DNA from: Pseudomonas sp. ML96
GTDB taxonomy: Bacteria; Pseudomonadota; Gammaproteobacteria; Pseudomonadales; Pseudomonadaceae
Length of the DNA: 64,000 nucleotides
NCBI RefSeq assembly: GCF_000761545.1
Contig: NZ_JPMY01000010.1
Location: 1-64,000 of the forward strand
Reading direction: 5' to 3'
Shown here: piece after piece, positions 29,519 through 37,577 of the stretch
Layout of the letters: every line of letters starts with the position of its first letter
Position numbering within the stretch: the first letter of the stretch is position 1
Notes under the pieces: generated by a model
Seen by the model: the letters and a program-made list of their open reading frames with translations, nothing else
What the model was told of the DNA's origin: nothing
Databases searched by the model: none
Program-made: the position numbers and the translations under genes

Positions 29519-30418
29519 ATGAGCAACTGGGAAGGCCTGGACGAGTTCGTCGCGGTCGCCGAATGCGGCCGCTTCGCCGCCGCCGCGCAGCGCCTGGGAC
29601 TCTCTACCTCGCAGGTCAGCCGCCAGGTGGCGCGTCTCGAGGAGCGCCTGCAAACCCGCCTGTTCTACCGCAGCACACGCAAGGTGACGCTGACCGAGGC
29701 CGGACAGACCTTCCTGCAGCACTGCCAGCGCCTGCAGGACGCCCGCGAGGAAGCCCTGCGTGCCATCGGCGACCTCAACGACGAGCCCAAGGGCCTGCTG
29801 CGGATGACCTGTGCGGTGGCCTATGGCGAGCGTTTCATCGTGCCGCTGGTCAACGAATTCATGGCGCGCCATCCGCAGCTGCGCGTGGAGATCGAGCTGA
29901 GCAACCAGACCCTCGACCTGCTGCACAGCAGCATGGACCTGGCCATCCGCCTCGGCCGCCTGCAGGACTCACGACTGGTCGCCACCCGCCTGGCCCCGCG
30001 GGTCATGCACCTGTGCGCGGCGCCTGCCTATCTGGAACGCTACGGCCGGCCGCACTCGCTGTCCGAGCTGGGTCGGCATAACTGCCTGGTCGGCAGCAGC
30101 GATCAGTGGAGCTTCCAGCAGGACGGTCGCGAGCTGAGCCAACGGGTGCAAGGCAACTGGCGCTGCAACAGCGGCGAGGCAGTACTCGACGCCGCCCTGC
30201 GCGGCTTCGGCCTGTGCCAGTTGCCGGACTACTACGTGCAGCCGCACCTGCGCAGCGGCGCGCTGGTCGACCTGTTGCCACAACAGCGTCCGCCACACAC
30301 CGCCGTGTGGGCGCTGTATCCGCAGCAGCGTCACCTCTCGCCCAAGGTGCGCCTGCTGGTGGAACTATTGAAGGAAGGGCTGGCGCGGCGGCCGGAGTAT
30401 CAGGAAGTGCAAAACTAG
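29519..30418 (+). CDS. gfnR: LysR family regulator of formaldehyde detoxification (GfnR-like)
   Basis: The 299-residue protein has an N-terminal winged helix (DEFVAVAECGRFAAAAQRLG, STSQVSRQVARLEERLQTRL) and a C-terminal co-inducer domain. Being divergent from adhC-fghA it matches GfnR (PA3630), reported to activate these genes in P. aeruginosa in response to formaldehyde. AGGGA lies seven bases before the ATG. The symbol is based on context as much as on sequence. Confidence 0.85.
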   Translation: MSNWEGLDEFVAVAECGRFAAAAQRLGLSTSQVSRQVARLEERLQTRLFYRSTRKVTLTEAGQTFLQHCQRLQDAREEALRAIGDLNDEPKGLLRMTCAVAYGERFIVPLVNEFMARHPQLRVEIELSNQTLDLLHSSMDLAIRLGRLQDSRLVATRLAPRVMHLCAAPAYLERYGRPHSLSELGRHNCLVGSSDQWSFQQDGRELSQRVQGNWRCNSGEAVLDAALRGFGLCQLPDYYVQPHLRSGALVDLLPQQRPPHTAVWALYPQQRHLSPKVRLLVELLKEGLARRPEYQEVQN

Positions 30419-31032
30419 GCCGGAGTCAGGCAATCCGGGCCTTCGAAGGCCGGATCGTTGATCAACGTACTCACTGCACGCTCGCGCAGCGGCGGTTGCG
30501 GCGCTGTCAGCAGCGCCTGCAGCTGCTCGACCGAGGCCTGCGGGTCGAGCCAGACACGGGTAGCAGCCTGGTCCAGCAGCACGGGCCGACGCAGGTAGCT
30601 GGCCGGCGCGGTGATCATCGCCACGCTCAGGTAGGTCTGCCCCGCCGTCGGATAGGCCTCCCACACCCCCGCGAAATACTGCAGCCCCTCGCTGCTCATC
30701 CAGTACGGGCGCTTGCGATTGGCCTGGCCGCGCCACTCGTAGAAGCCATTGGCCGGCAGTAGGCAACGGCGCTGGCGGAAGGCCTCGCGAAACATCGGCT
30801 GCTCGGCCAGGGTCTCGGCGCGTGCATGGGACGGCGCCTTGGAGAGGTCATCGAGCCAAGCCGGGGTCAGCCCCCAGCGCCCGGCCGCAGCCTGCAGCTC
30901 ACCTTCGGGCTGGTGGATGAACAGCACCTGGGCACCGGGCGCCAGATTCCAGCGCTGCGGAAAGCCTTCGGGAAAGCCCGGCAGGCTCGACAGGGACTGG
31001 GGCCAACGGAACAGGGCGTAGCGTCCACTCAT
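30415..31032 (-). CDS. SRAP domain protein (YedK/HMCES-like) lacking the catalytic residues
   Basis: The 205-residue protein has the SRAP fold: an N-terminal MSGRYALFRW, SHARAETLAEQPMFREAFRQ, LLPANGFYEWRG with the conserved Glu (E99), and a C-terminal half. SRAP proteins crosslink to abasic sites in single-stranded DNA through Cys2 with help from an Asn, a Glu and a His. Here residue 2 is Ser, the Asn of NARxET is His69, and the HxRMP segment is replaced by YLRRPVLL. It is therefore probably a divergent member that cannot crosslink in the known way. It converges with gfnR, overlapping 4 bp. Confidence 0.85.
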   Translation of the reverse strand: MSGRYALFRWPQSLSSLPGFPEGFPQRWNLAPGAQVLFIHQPEGELQAAAGRWGLTPAWLDDLSKAPSHARAETLAEQPMFREAFRQRRCLLPANGFYEWRGQANRKRPYWMSSEGLQYFAGVWEAYPTAGQTYLSVAMITAPASYLRRPVLLDQAATRVWLDPQASVEQLQALLTAPQPPLRERAVSTLINDPAFEGPDCLTPA

Positions 31033-31077
31033 GGGCGGCGGTGTTTCCAGTAACAGAAGAGGCAGCGAAAGAAAGAA

Positions 31078-31338
31078 TCAGCAGAGCAGCACGCCGGGGA
31101 AACCCTCGGGCTCTTCGCCCGGCAGCGGCGCGGCGGCATTGTACGCGGCGATCAAGCGCCGCGCGTGCTCGGCATCGTCGTCCTCCACCAGCAAACCGAG
31201 CAAGCCCAGCGCCGGCAACTCGCCCACTGCGCCGAGCAGATGCCGTCCGGCCAGGTGCGCCTCCACCCCCTCGCTGGCCAGCACACCCACCAGCAATTCG
31301 GCTTCCAACAGGTCCTGCGGCTCATAGATGCGCTGCAT
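31078..31338 (-). CDS. DUF2007 domain protein
   Basis: The 86-residue protein fits the DUF2007 (putative signal-transducing, PII-like) pattern: MQRIYEPQDLLEAELLVGVL, EGVEAHLAGRHLLGAVGELP, and a VEDDDAEHARRLI segment. It shares one base with the upstream zinc-finger gene (31338) and precedes the SRAP gene by 45 bp. Function unknown. Confidence 0.8.
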   Translation of the reverse strand: MQRIYEPQDLLEAELLVGVLASEGVEAHLAGRHLLGAVGELPALGLLGLLVEDDDAEHARRLIAAYNAAAPLPGEEPEGFPGVLLC

Positions 31339-31520
31339 CAGTCGTTCTCCCCACGCACGTCCAGCGTCCAGGTTTCACCGTCGGTATGCAGCTCGAAAAT
31401 GATCGGCCGACAGCACACCGGGCAGTCCTCGACATACTCCTGATCCCCCGCAGAGAGATCGAGCACCGCCTCGGCCTGTTCCCAACAATATGGGCACTGG
31501 TACAACTGTGTTTCCAGCAT
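31338..31520 (-). CDS. CPXCG motif cysteine-rich protein
   Basis: The 60-residue protein has two zinc-binding-like pairs, CPYC near residue 9 and CPVCC further on, separated by an acidic stretch, and the closing TWTLDV typical of the CPXCG family of small proteobacterial proteins. GGAGG six bases before ATG 31520 selects this start over 31532. It is cotranscribed with the DUF2007 gene, an arrangement common in gammaproteobacteria. Confidence 0.85.
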   Translation of the reverse strand: MLETQLYQCPYCWEQAEAVLDLSAGDQEYVEDCPVCCRPIIFELHTDGETWTLDVRGEND

Positions 31521-31606
31521 CACGGCCTCCATGTGACTTGCCGGTATAATCGCCGGTCTATTGCAGGCCCGCGCACGGGCATTCCGAGCAGCCTAACCAC
31601 GAGAAC

Positions 31607-32773
31607 ATGATGGGCGAATTCGATTCCATCCGACCCTACGCCGACCACGAGGTCCCCGCCGTACTGGCGCGTCTGTTGAGCGACGACACCTTCCTCGGCG
31701 CCCTGACCCGCTTCCGCTTCCCGCGCCTGGCCGGGCCATTCGGTTGGTTGCTCAAACCTCTTATAGCCCATCGGCTGCGCAGCGAGACGGCCGGCATCAC
31801 TTCGGTGGATGCCCTGCAGGCACGCATCGAGCCCTATATCGACCGTACCGTGGAGCGCGCCACCGATGGCATCAGCTTCTCCGGCATCGAGCAGCTGAAG
31901 GCCGGCACGCCCTATCTGTTCCTGGCCAACCACCGCGACATCGTGATGGACCCGGCCTTCGTCAACTACGCGGTGTTCCACGCCAAGCTGCCGACGCCGC
32001 GCATCGCCATCGGCGACAACCTGCTGCAGCGCCCCTTCGTCAGCGACCTGATGCGCCTGAACAAGAGTTTCATCGTGCACCGTAGCGTGGCCGGCCGGCG
32101 CGAGAAGCTGGCGGCCTTCCAGTTGCTGTCGGCCTACATCAACCACTCGATCCGCGAGGAAGGCCAGTCGATCTGGATCGCCCAGGCCGAGGGGCGGGCC
32201 AAGGACGGCGACGACCGTACCGACTCGGCGATCCTCAAGATGTTCCACATGAGCCGCAAGGACGAGCCGTTCGCCGAGGCCCTGGCCGCGCTGAACCTGA
32301 TCCCGGTGTCGATCAGCTACGAGTACGACCCCTGCGACCAGGCCAAGGCCCACGAGCTGCAGATCCGTGCCAGCACCGGTAGCTACGAGAAGGCGCCGGG
32401 CGAGGACGATGCCAGCATCGCCCTCGGCATCACCGGCTACAAGGGCCGCGTCCATGTGCACTTCGGCGAGCCGGTACGCACCGGCTTCGAGGATGCCAAG
32501 CAACTGGCCGCCCTGATGGACCAGCGCATCCTTGGCGGCTACCGGCTGTTCCCGGTGCATCTGCTGGCCTACGCCCAGTGGGACGAGCGCGACACTGAGT
32601 TGCAGGTGCCGAGCGCCGAGCAGCTGTTCCCCGCCGCCGAAGTGGCCGCTGCTCGCACCGAGTGGCAGCGCCGCCTGGATGCCTGCCCTGCCGAGCAGCG
32701 CCCCTGGTTGATCCGCCAATACGCCACGCCGGTGCGCAACCAGTACCGGGTCAAGGCCGGCCTGCCGCTCTGA
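31607..32773 (+). CDS. PlsC-like acyltransferase
   Basis: The 388-residue protein has a glycerolipid acyltransferase domain from about residue 85: FLANHRDIVMDPAFVNYAV, then FIVHRSVAGRREKL and a WIAQAEGRAKDGDDRTDSA block that corresponds to the phosphate-binding EGxR region. The catalytic His is followed by Asp six positions on (H-x5-D), one longer than the HX4D of PlsB/PlsC, although an Asp at +2 is also present. The region after residue 220 has no obvious known domain. It is divergent from the zinc-finger gene and closed by a strong terminator. Substrate unknown. Confidence 0.82.
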   Translation: MMGEFDSIRPYADHEVPAVLARLLSDDTFLGALTRFRFPRLAGPFGWLLKPLIAHRLRSETAGITSVDALQARIEPYIDRTVERATDGISFSGIEQLKAGTPYLFLANHRDIVMDPAFVNYAVFHAKLPTPRIAIGDNLLQRPFVSDLMRLNKSFIVHRSVAGRREKLAAFQLLSAYINHSIREEGQSIWIAQAEGRAKDGDDRTDSAILKMFHMSRKDEPFAEALAALNLIPVSISYEYDPCDQAKAHELQIRASTGSYEKAPGEDDASIALGITGYKGRVHVHFGEPVRTGFEDAKQLAALMDQRILGGYRLFPVHLLAYAQWDERDTELQVPSAEQLFPAAEVAAARTEWQRRLDACPAEQRPWLIRQYATPVRNQYRVKAGLPL

Positions 32774-32790
32774 GCCCAGGCCACAAACGA

Positions 32791-32818
32791 AAAAGGCAGC
32801 CCCAGGGCTGCCTTTTTT
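32791..32818. terminator. Bidirectional rho-independent terminator
   Basis: AAAAGGCAGCCC (32791-32802) pairs with GGGCTGCCTTTTTT (32805-32818). It ends the acyltransferase transcript and can also stop the convergent small membrane protein transcript. Confidence 0.9.
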
Positions 32819-32831
32819 CTTGCCGCGCCGT

Positions 32832-33119
32832 TTACAGGCTGGTGCTGTAGAACGACAGGACCAGCGCCGCCGCCAGGCAAGCGCTGGCGAAGTGGAAGAA
32901 GAAGCGGTTGATGCGCAGGGTGCGCTCGTCCAGCAGCGAAGCCTCGCCATCGACGTCGTCCAGTTCGCTGTCCGCAGCCAGACGAGCACCAGCGCGCTGT
33001 TCGCGCAGGCGAGTGGCGAGCAACAACCAGCTGCCGGCCAGGGCGAAGAACAGGGCCAGACCATTCACCACGTGCCCGGGATGGTCAGCAAACAGGCTCC
33101 AGAGGTACTGCAGGGTCAC
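32832..33119 (-). CDS. Small membrane protein
   Basis: The 95-residue protein has two hydrophobic segments (VNGLALFFALAGSWLLLAT and FFHFASACLAAALVLSFYS) flanking a charged loop of about 32 residues with DDVDGEASLLDE. A GTG at 33119 with GAGG eight bases upstream is the more likely start; GTG 33128 would add three residues. No family is recognised. Confidence 0.65.
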   Translation of the reverse strand: MTLQYLWSLFADHPGHVVNGLALFFALAGSWLLLATRLREQRAGARLAADSELDDVDGEASLLDERTLRINRFFFHFASACLAAALVLSFYSTSL

Positions 33120-33462
33120 GCGAATCACCTCGACAACGGTAGCGGTGCACCATCAGCAGGAAATCGCCGGCACCAGCAGCAGGCAGCGACCGTCGGTCGG
33201 CTCTGGCTCGCGGCTCGCATCGGTTCGGGGGCGCACCAAAAATAGGCAGGATCGGGCCGCAGGCGGCGGGTGGCCTAGGCTTCGGCGGGCGGCAGTCTAC
33301 TGAAAACGGGTCAGTTATAAATTCCGTTTCCGACGAACGTTGGTGCTAATCGCGAAATCGTCTGAAAACCGCAATATTCCTGGCCTAGGGTTTGATTCTC
33401 CCTTAGTGACTCACCAGTCACTGAAGTGACGGAGCGCCATCAACAATCGCGGAGGAACCGCC
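33120..33462. other. Intergenic region with a 7-bp dyad and third half-site
   Basis: The 343 bp contain no plausible gene. Near its right end AGTGACT (33405-33411) and AGTCACT (33416-33422) form a perfect inverted repeat around CACC, and a third AGTGAC follows at 33425-33430, about 30 bp before the next ribosome binding site. This could be an operator for the gene at 33463. Confidence 0.45.
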
Positions 33463-33669
33463 ATGCTCAACCCGCAACCGGTAGACAAAGACTATCTGAT
33501 CGATTCGCTGGACGAGGTCGAAGAGGTGATCGACGAGCTCTCCTTCAATGTGCAGGACCACCACTGGCTGGTGTACTGCGCCATGGGCGGCCATGAGCAC
33601 TACGACCTGCCCGACATCGACGAACACACCGGCCTGTCGCTGCCGGAGCTCTACGCCGAAGCGGCCTGA
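33463..33669 (+). CDS. Small acidic conserved hypothetical protein
   Basis: The 68-residue protein is acidic (MLNPQPVDKDYLIDSLDEVE start; many Asp, Glu and His) with no membrane segment. The ribosome binding site GGAGGAA precedes the ATG and a terminator follows directly, so it forms its own transcription unit. I recall similar short proteins in pseudomonads but no function. Confidence 0.75.
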   Translation: MLNPQPVDKDYLIDSLDEVEEVIDELSFNVQDHHWLVYCAMGGHEHYDLPDIDEHTGLSLPELYAEAA

Positions 33670-33682
33670 TTCCCCTGAAAAG

Positions 33683-33710
33683 AAAAAGCCCGGCGATTGC
33701 CGGGCTTTTT
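33683..33710. terminator. Bidirectional rho-independent terminator
   Basis: AAAAAGCCCGGC (33683-33694) and GCCGGGCTTTTT (33699-33710) pair around GATT between two convergent genes; the hairpin sequence is almost identical to the rpoS terminator. Confidence 0.9.
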
Positions 33711-33726
33711 CATTAACGCACCATCC

Positions 33727-34314
33727 TCACTGCTGGCCGAGCAGCTGGCCGATGGTCGGGTCCTTGAAGGTGCGGGTCAGGGCGTCGCTGAGCACGTCGC
33801 TGATCAGCTTGGTGTTGGTTTCCTGGTTCGGCGCCATGCCGAAGCGCTGGTTCAGCGAGGCGCCGTAGCGGCCGCTGTAGCGACGGCTGCTGTTCTGCAC
33901 GTCGGCACGGAAGGTGGCGCTGATGTCGGCCTCGGTGACGTACATGCCCTCTTTCGGCGACTGGTACTTCAGCTCGGCCAGGGTCAGGGTCAGCTGCGGC
34001 GCGTTGTAGGCATTCGGGCTCGGAGTGAAGCCGAGCAGGCGAACGGCGGCTTCGGCTTCGGTCTGCAGGCGCGGCAGGATGTCCTTGCCTTCGACGCTGA
34101 TGTTGCTGGTCTCCGGATACAGGCCACCACGGGTGCCGAGCACCGGCGACGGACGACCATCGACCACGCGCACCACGACCGGCTGGCCCTGGCCTACGGC
34201 CGCCAGCGGCGCGTTGAGCTTGGGCTGTGGGCGCAGTTGCTGTGGGCTGTGGGCGCAACCGACGAGGGTGACGCCAAATACGGCAAGCAGACCGAACAGC
34301 AGGTGTTTCTTCAT
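33727..34314 (-). CDS. YajG family lipoprotein
   Basis: The 195-residue protein has a signal peptide with lipobox LVGC (Cys near residue 20) and a mature domain typical of YajG: VVVRVVDGRPSPVLGTRGG near residue 50 and SDVLSDALTRTFKDPTIGQLL at the C-terminus. It is expected on the inner face of the outer membrane. ATG 34314 follows GGAG. Role unknown. Confidence 0.85.
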   Translation of the reverse strand: MKKHLLFGLLAVFGVTLVGCAHSPQQLRPQPKLNAPLAAVGQGQPVVVRVVDGRPSPVLGTRGGLYPETSNISVEGKDILPRLQTEAEAAVRLLGFTPSPNAYNAPQLTLTLAELKYQSPKEGMYVTEADISATFRADVQNSSRRYSGRYGASLNQRFGMAPNQETNTKLISDVLSDALTRTFKDPTIGQLLGQQ

Positions 34315-34473
34315 GGGCGATCTCCGAAAAGGTGGCGGCGGAAAATGGCCGGCAGTATACCCAGCGCTCCGCTGACTGTCTTTCCGACCACCGCAGCTGC
34401 TTTGCAGTTCCTGTAACGGCCCTGTCACCGGCCTGTGCGATAAAGCCTGGGCAGTCGTATGAGGAATGCTTCG

Positions 34474-34707
34474 ATGATGAGTCTGTGGTCCCTGCTCACC
34501 CCGCGCGCCCGGATGCGCCGCTTCGCCCTGCTGGATGCCAAGGGCAACTGCCGCGCCCTGCGCGAGGCTAGCGAGATGCCCGGCGATGACGGCTGGGTGG
34601 AGGTGCACGAGCTGCGCAATCACTGGCTGGGCCAGCGCCTGCCAGCAGAAGCGCGAGTCATCCCGCAGCACCCTGCCAAGCGAGCGCAAAGCGCCCTGGC
34701 CGCCTGA
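34474..34707 (+). CDS. Small hypothetical protein
   Basis: The 77-residue basic protein starts MMSLWSLLTPRARMRRFALL and contains DGWVEVHELRNHWLGQRLPA. GAGGA lies nine bases before ATG 34474. It has no signal peptide or membrane segment that I can support. It converges with mqo. Reading frame and codon use agree with a real gene, but no family is recognised. Confidence 0.6.
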   Translation: MMSLWSLLTPRARMRRFALLDAKGNCRALREASEMPGDDGWVEVHELRNHWLGQRLPAEARVIPQHPAKRAQSALAA

Positions 34708-34730
34708 ATCCCAGGCATGAAAAAGCCGGA

Positions 34731-36215
34731 TCAGGCCAGTTGCAGAGCCTGGGCGCTGCGCTCGGCGACCGAACGGTACAGCTCGGCGTCGTCTTCCAGG
34801 GCCTTTTCACGGGCCGGGAAGATTTCCTTGAGCTTGTCCGCCCACTCGCCCTTGGCCTTGTCGGCGAAGCAGCGCTCGATCAGGTTGAGCATGATCGACA
34901 CGGTCACCGAGGCGCCTGGCGAGGCGCCCAGCAGTGCGGCGATGGAGCCGTCTTCGGCCGCCACCAGCTCGGTACCGAACTGCAGGATGCCGCCCTTCTT
35001 AGCGTCCTTCTTGATGATCTGCACGCGCTGACCCGCAATCTCCAGGCGCCAGTCGGCCGGATTCAGGTTCGGGTAGAACTTGCGCAGGGATTCCAGGCGC
35101 TGTTCCGGCGACTGCAGCACTTCCTTGATCAGGTAGCGGGTCAGGTCGAAGTTGTCGCGCGCCACGGCCAGCATCGGGCCGATGTTGCTCGGACGTACCG
35201 ACAGCGGCAGGTCGAGGAACGAGCCGTACTTGAGGAACTTGGTGGTGAAGCCGGCGTAGGGGCCGAACAGCAGCGAGGTCTTACCGTCCACCACGCGGGT
35301 GTCCAGGTGCGGCACGGACATGGGCGGCGCGCCCACTTCGGCCTGGCTGTAGACCTTGGCCTGGTGCTGCTTGACCACTTCCGGGTTGTCGCAACGCAGC
35401 CACTGACCGCTGACCGGGAAGCCGCCGAAGCCCTTGCCTTCCGGAATGCCGGACATCTGCAGCAGCGGCAGTGCGCCGCCACCGGCGCCGAGGAAGACAA
35501 ACTTGGCCTTGATTTCGCGCTGCTCGCCACTCTTGGTGTTCTTCACCTGGGCGGTCCAGCCATCACCGCTACGCTCGAGGCCGGTGACCTTCTGGCTGTA
35601 GCTGACGTTGATGCCGCCCTGGGTGGCGAGGAACTGCAGCAGTTGGTTGGTCAGCGCGCCGAAGTTGACGTCAGTACCGTTGGCGGAACGGGTCGCGGCG
35701 ATGCGCTCGTTGGCATCGCGGCCCTGCATCATCAGCGGCATCCACTCGGCCATGGTGGCCTTGTCTTCGGTGTACTCCATGTCCGCGAAGGCATGGTGCT
35801 GGCTGATGGTGGCGTGACGGGTCTTGAGGAAGCCCACGTCCTTCTCGCCACGCACGAAGCTCAGGTGCGGCACCGGATTGATGAAGTCACGCGGCGAACC
35901 GAAGCCCTGCTTGCCGGCCAGGTGCGACCAGAACTGCTTGGACACTTCGAACTGGGCGTTGATCTGCACGGCCTTCTTGATGTCGATCGAGCCGTCTGCC
36001 GCCTGCGGCGTGTAGTTCAGCTCGCAGAGGCCGGCGTGACCGGTACCCGCGTTGTTCCACGGGTTGGAACTCTCGATGGCACCGGAGGAACGCAGTTCAG
36101 CGATCTCCAGCTTGAGGTTCGGGTCCAGCTCCTTGAGCAGCACCGCGAGGGTGGCGCTCATGATGCCGGCACCGACCAGCAGCACATCCACAGTTTCGTG
36201 ATTGACTTGCGTCAT
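34731..36215 (-). CDS. mqo: Malate:quinone oxidoreductase Mqo
   Basis: The 494-residue membrane-associated FAD enzyme oxidises malate to oxaloacetate and passes electrons to quinone in the citric acid cycle. The dinucleotide-binding motif [19 protein letters not shown] is near residue 10, with [19 protein letters not shown] and the C-terminal [20 protein letters not shown] conserved. ATG 36215 is used because the FAD motif starts ten residues in. Pseudomonads often carry two mqo paralogues; PA4642-like adjacency suggests this is the MqoB type. Confidence 0.95.
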   Translation of the reverse strand: MTQVNHETVDVLLVGAGIMSATLAVLLKELDPNLKLEIAELRSSGAIESSNPWNNAGTGHAGLCELNYTPQAADGSIDIKKAVQINAQFEVSKQFWSHLAGKQGFGSPRDFINPVPHLSFVRGEKDVGFLKTRHATISQHHAFADMEYTEDKATMAEWMPLMMQGRDANERIAATRSANGTDVNFGALTNQLLQFLATQGGINVSYSQKVTGLERSGDGWTAQVKNTKSGEQREIKAKFVFLGAGGGALPLLQMSGIPEGKGFGGFPVSGQWLRCDNPEVVKQHQAKVYSQAEVGAPPMSVPHLDTRVVDGKTSLLFGPYAGFTTKFLKYGSFLDLPLSVRPSNIGPMLAVARDNFDLTRYLIKEVLQSPEQRLESLRKFYPNLNPADWRLEIAGQRVQIIKKDAKKGGILQFGTELVAAEDGSIAALLGASPGASVTVSIMLNLIERCFADKAKGEWADKLKEIFPAREKALEDDAELYRSVAERSAQALQLA

Positions 36216-36584
36216 TAACGCTTCTCCAAGATCTGCAGTACCAAGCCGCTGACATCGGCCTTTTGAGCCGCGCATCGACGTCTAATCACTGACAGCCAGA
36301 CGGGTGTCTGGAGCTTCGGAGGGCTGGCACCGTGGCCGATGACTTGGCCTGACAGACACCGAGCAACCTCGTCCGGCACGTGCCGCCTGTGGGCGATCCG
36401 TGCGTTCAATTCTTCAATTCGCCGTCACTCCGCAACCGCTCTGCGCCGGCCTGAGGCCATGCGCGCCGAGGCTTTCAGGGCACTCGGGGCGGGAGTTTTC
36501 GGCGCGCACAATACCATTAATGCCGCTGACTCAGGCGCAAAAAATGAACGAACCCCGTCAGACGGTCACTTTTTCTACAAAGCC
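36216..36584 (-). promoter_or_regulatory. Gene-free region upstream of mqo with an extended -10 element
   Basis: The 369 bp between mqo and the PA4642-like gene hold no supported ORF. On the minus strand TGGTATTGT at 36516-36508 resembles an extended -10 promoter, which would give a long mqo leader of nearly 300 bases. A hairpin AAAGCC-TGA-GGCTTT lies at the right edge. Confidence 0.35.
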
Positions 36585-36875
36585 TCAGGCTTTCGCCGCT
36601 TTTACTGCCTCGACATAGGGCTCGGCCAGGCGCTGGTCCTGGATCAGGGCGATAAAATCCTGGCCCTGAGCGTCCTTGGCATCCAGGTCGTAACCGGCGT
36701 CCTTGAAGAAGGTCAGGAACTTCTCGAAGTCGTCGATGCGCAGGCCGCGGTAGGCCTTGACCAGCTTGTGCAGGGACGGCGGGGTGTCATCGGCCGGCTC
36801 GACATCCAAGAAAAGACGGATCGAGTCGTCGCTGATCTCTTCGCCAATCACCTGTTTCTTGTCTTTACGCATCAC
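36585..36875 (-). CDS. PA4642 family protein
   Basis: The 96-residue cytosolic protein matches the uncharacterised Pseudomonas PA4642 family along its length (KKQVIGEEISDDSIRLFLDV, LRIDDFEKFLTFFKDAGYDL). It lies in the same orientation as mqo downstream, as in P. aeruginosa. Its stop codon is the loop of the AAAGCC/GGCTTT hairpin. Function unknown. Confidence 0.85.
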   Translation of the reverse strand: MMRKDKKQVIGEEISDDSIRLFLDVEPADDTPPSLHKLVKAYRGLRIDDFEKFLTFFKDAGYDLDAKDAQGQDFIALIQDQRLAEPYVEAVKAAKA

Positions 36876-36955
36876 GCACTCCAGCTAGCGGGCATCACGG
36901 GGCCGGCAGTTTACCCCCGCCCAGGCCGCCGCTCAACGCGACTAAAGGTGCGTTT

Positions 36956-37432
36956 TCAGGCAGCGAAGTGCGACTTCATCCAGACCAGGTAGTCAGCGAC
37001 GCCGGCTTCGCCCTCGCGCGGCGCCCAGGCGGCCTGCTCGGCCTCGACCAGTTGGCGGTAGGGACCGGCCTTGCATTCGAAGAGGATGCTGTCGTTTTCC
37101 AGCACCACCAGGGCGTGGAACTGGCCGGGCGCCAGGTCGACGCCGAGGCAATCACCACCGGCCTCGAGCAGGCGGGTCTGCTCGAGCGTACCGTCCTCGC
37201 CGAACAGCAGCAGGCCGATGCGGCCCTGCAGCACCAGCAGGGTCTCGGCCTTGTCGGCGGACAGGTGACGATGCGGCGGTATATAGGTGTCGGGCTGCAG
37301 CCCCACCGCCAGGCGGTGGCAGGGCTCACTCATCTCGTGCAGGTTGTGGTGGGCGCGCCGGCGCGGGCTCTCCTGCGCCTGGTCCACCAGGGCGGCGAAC
37401 AGGGCGCGGTCGAGGAAAGTCGGCTTACTCAT
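36956..37432 (-). CDS. WbuC family cupin-fold metalloprotein
   Basis: The 158-residue protein has a cupin core with the metal motif PPHRHLSADKAETLLVLQG and a second strand motif PGQFHALVVLENDSILFECK, which is typical for the WbuC group originally named from O-antigen clusters. Here it is beside hpt, not a polysaccharide locus. ATG 37432 replaces the ORF start 37474, which lies in the repeat element. The whole upstream gap to hpt is occupied by repeat copy A. Confidence 0.82.
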   Translation of the reverse strand: MSKPTFLDRALFAALVDQAQESPRRRAHHNLHEMSEPCHRLAVGLQPDTYIPPHRHLSADKAETLLVLQGRIGLLLFGEDGTLEQTRLLEAGGDCLGVDLAPGQFHALVVLENDSILFECKAGPYRQLVEAEQAAWAPREGEAGVADYLVWMKSHFAA

Positions 37433-37437
37433 GGGTT

Positions 37438-37577
37438 GATCCTGTTTAGGATCTCGCGAGCTAGAGCCAGGCAAGGCAGAAGCGCGCGAGGACGCGGAGT
37501 TTACTGAGTGTAAATGAGCAGTCCGAGCGCGCTTCTAACGCAGCATGGCCGACGCGCAGCAGATCCTATACAGGATC
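37438..37577. repeat. Structured intergenic repeat, copy A
   Basis: A 140 bp imperfect palindrome fills the gap between hpt and the cupin gene. Ends: GATCCTGTTTAGGATCT and AGATCCTATACAGGATC (16 of 17 paired). Inner pairs include AGAAGCGCGC with GCGCGCTTCT, GGAC with GTCC and TTTAC with GTAAA around TGAGT. Unpaired or invariant blocks shared with copy B are CTCGCGAGCTAGAG, GCGGAGTTTAC, TAAATGAGCA and CGCGCAGCAGAT. The right end overlaps the hpt stop codon by two bases. It could be a non-autonomous mobile element (MITE/REP-like) or a structured RNA. Confidence 0.85.

Noticed and set aside
36339..36992. Possible gene of 217 codons between mqo and the cupin gene
   Set aside because: Its second half is antisense to the PA4642-like gene and its first half is the AT-richer mqo upstream region; no start signal or homology.
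37438..37577. CRISPR repeat or rho-independent terminator as explanation for copy A
   Set aside because: There is no array of short repeats with spacers, and no T-run at either end; the element is a single long palindrome.
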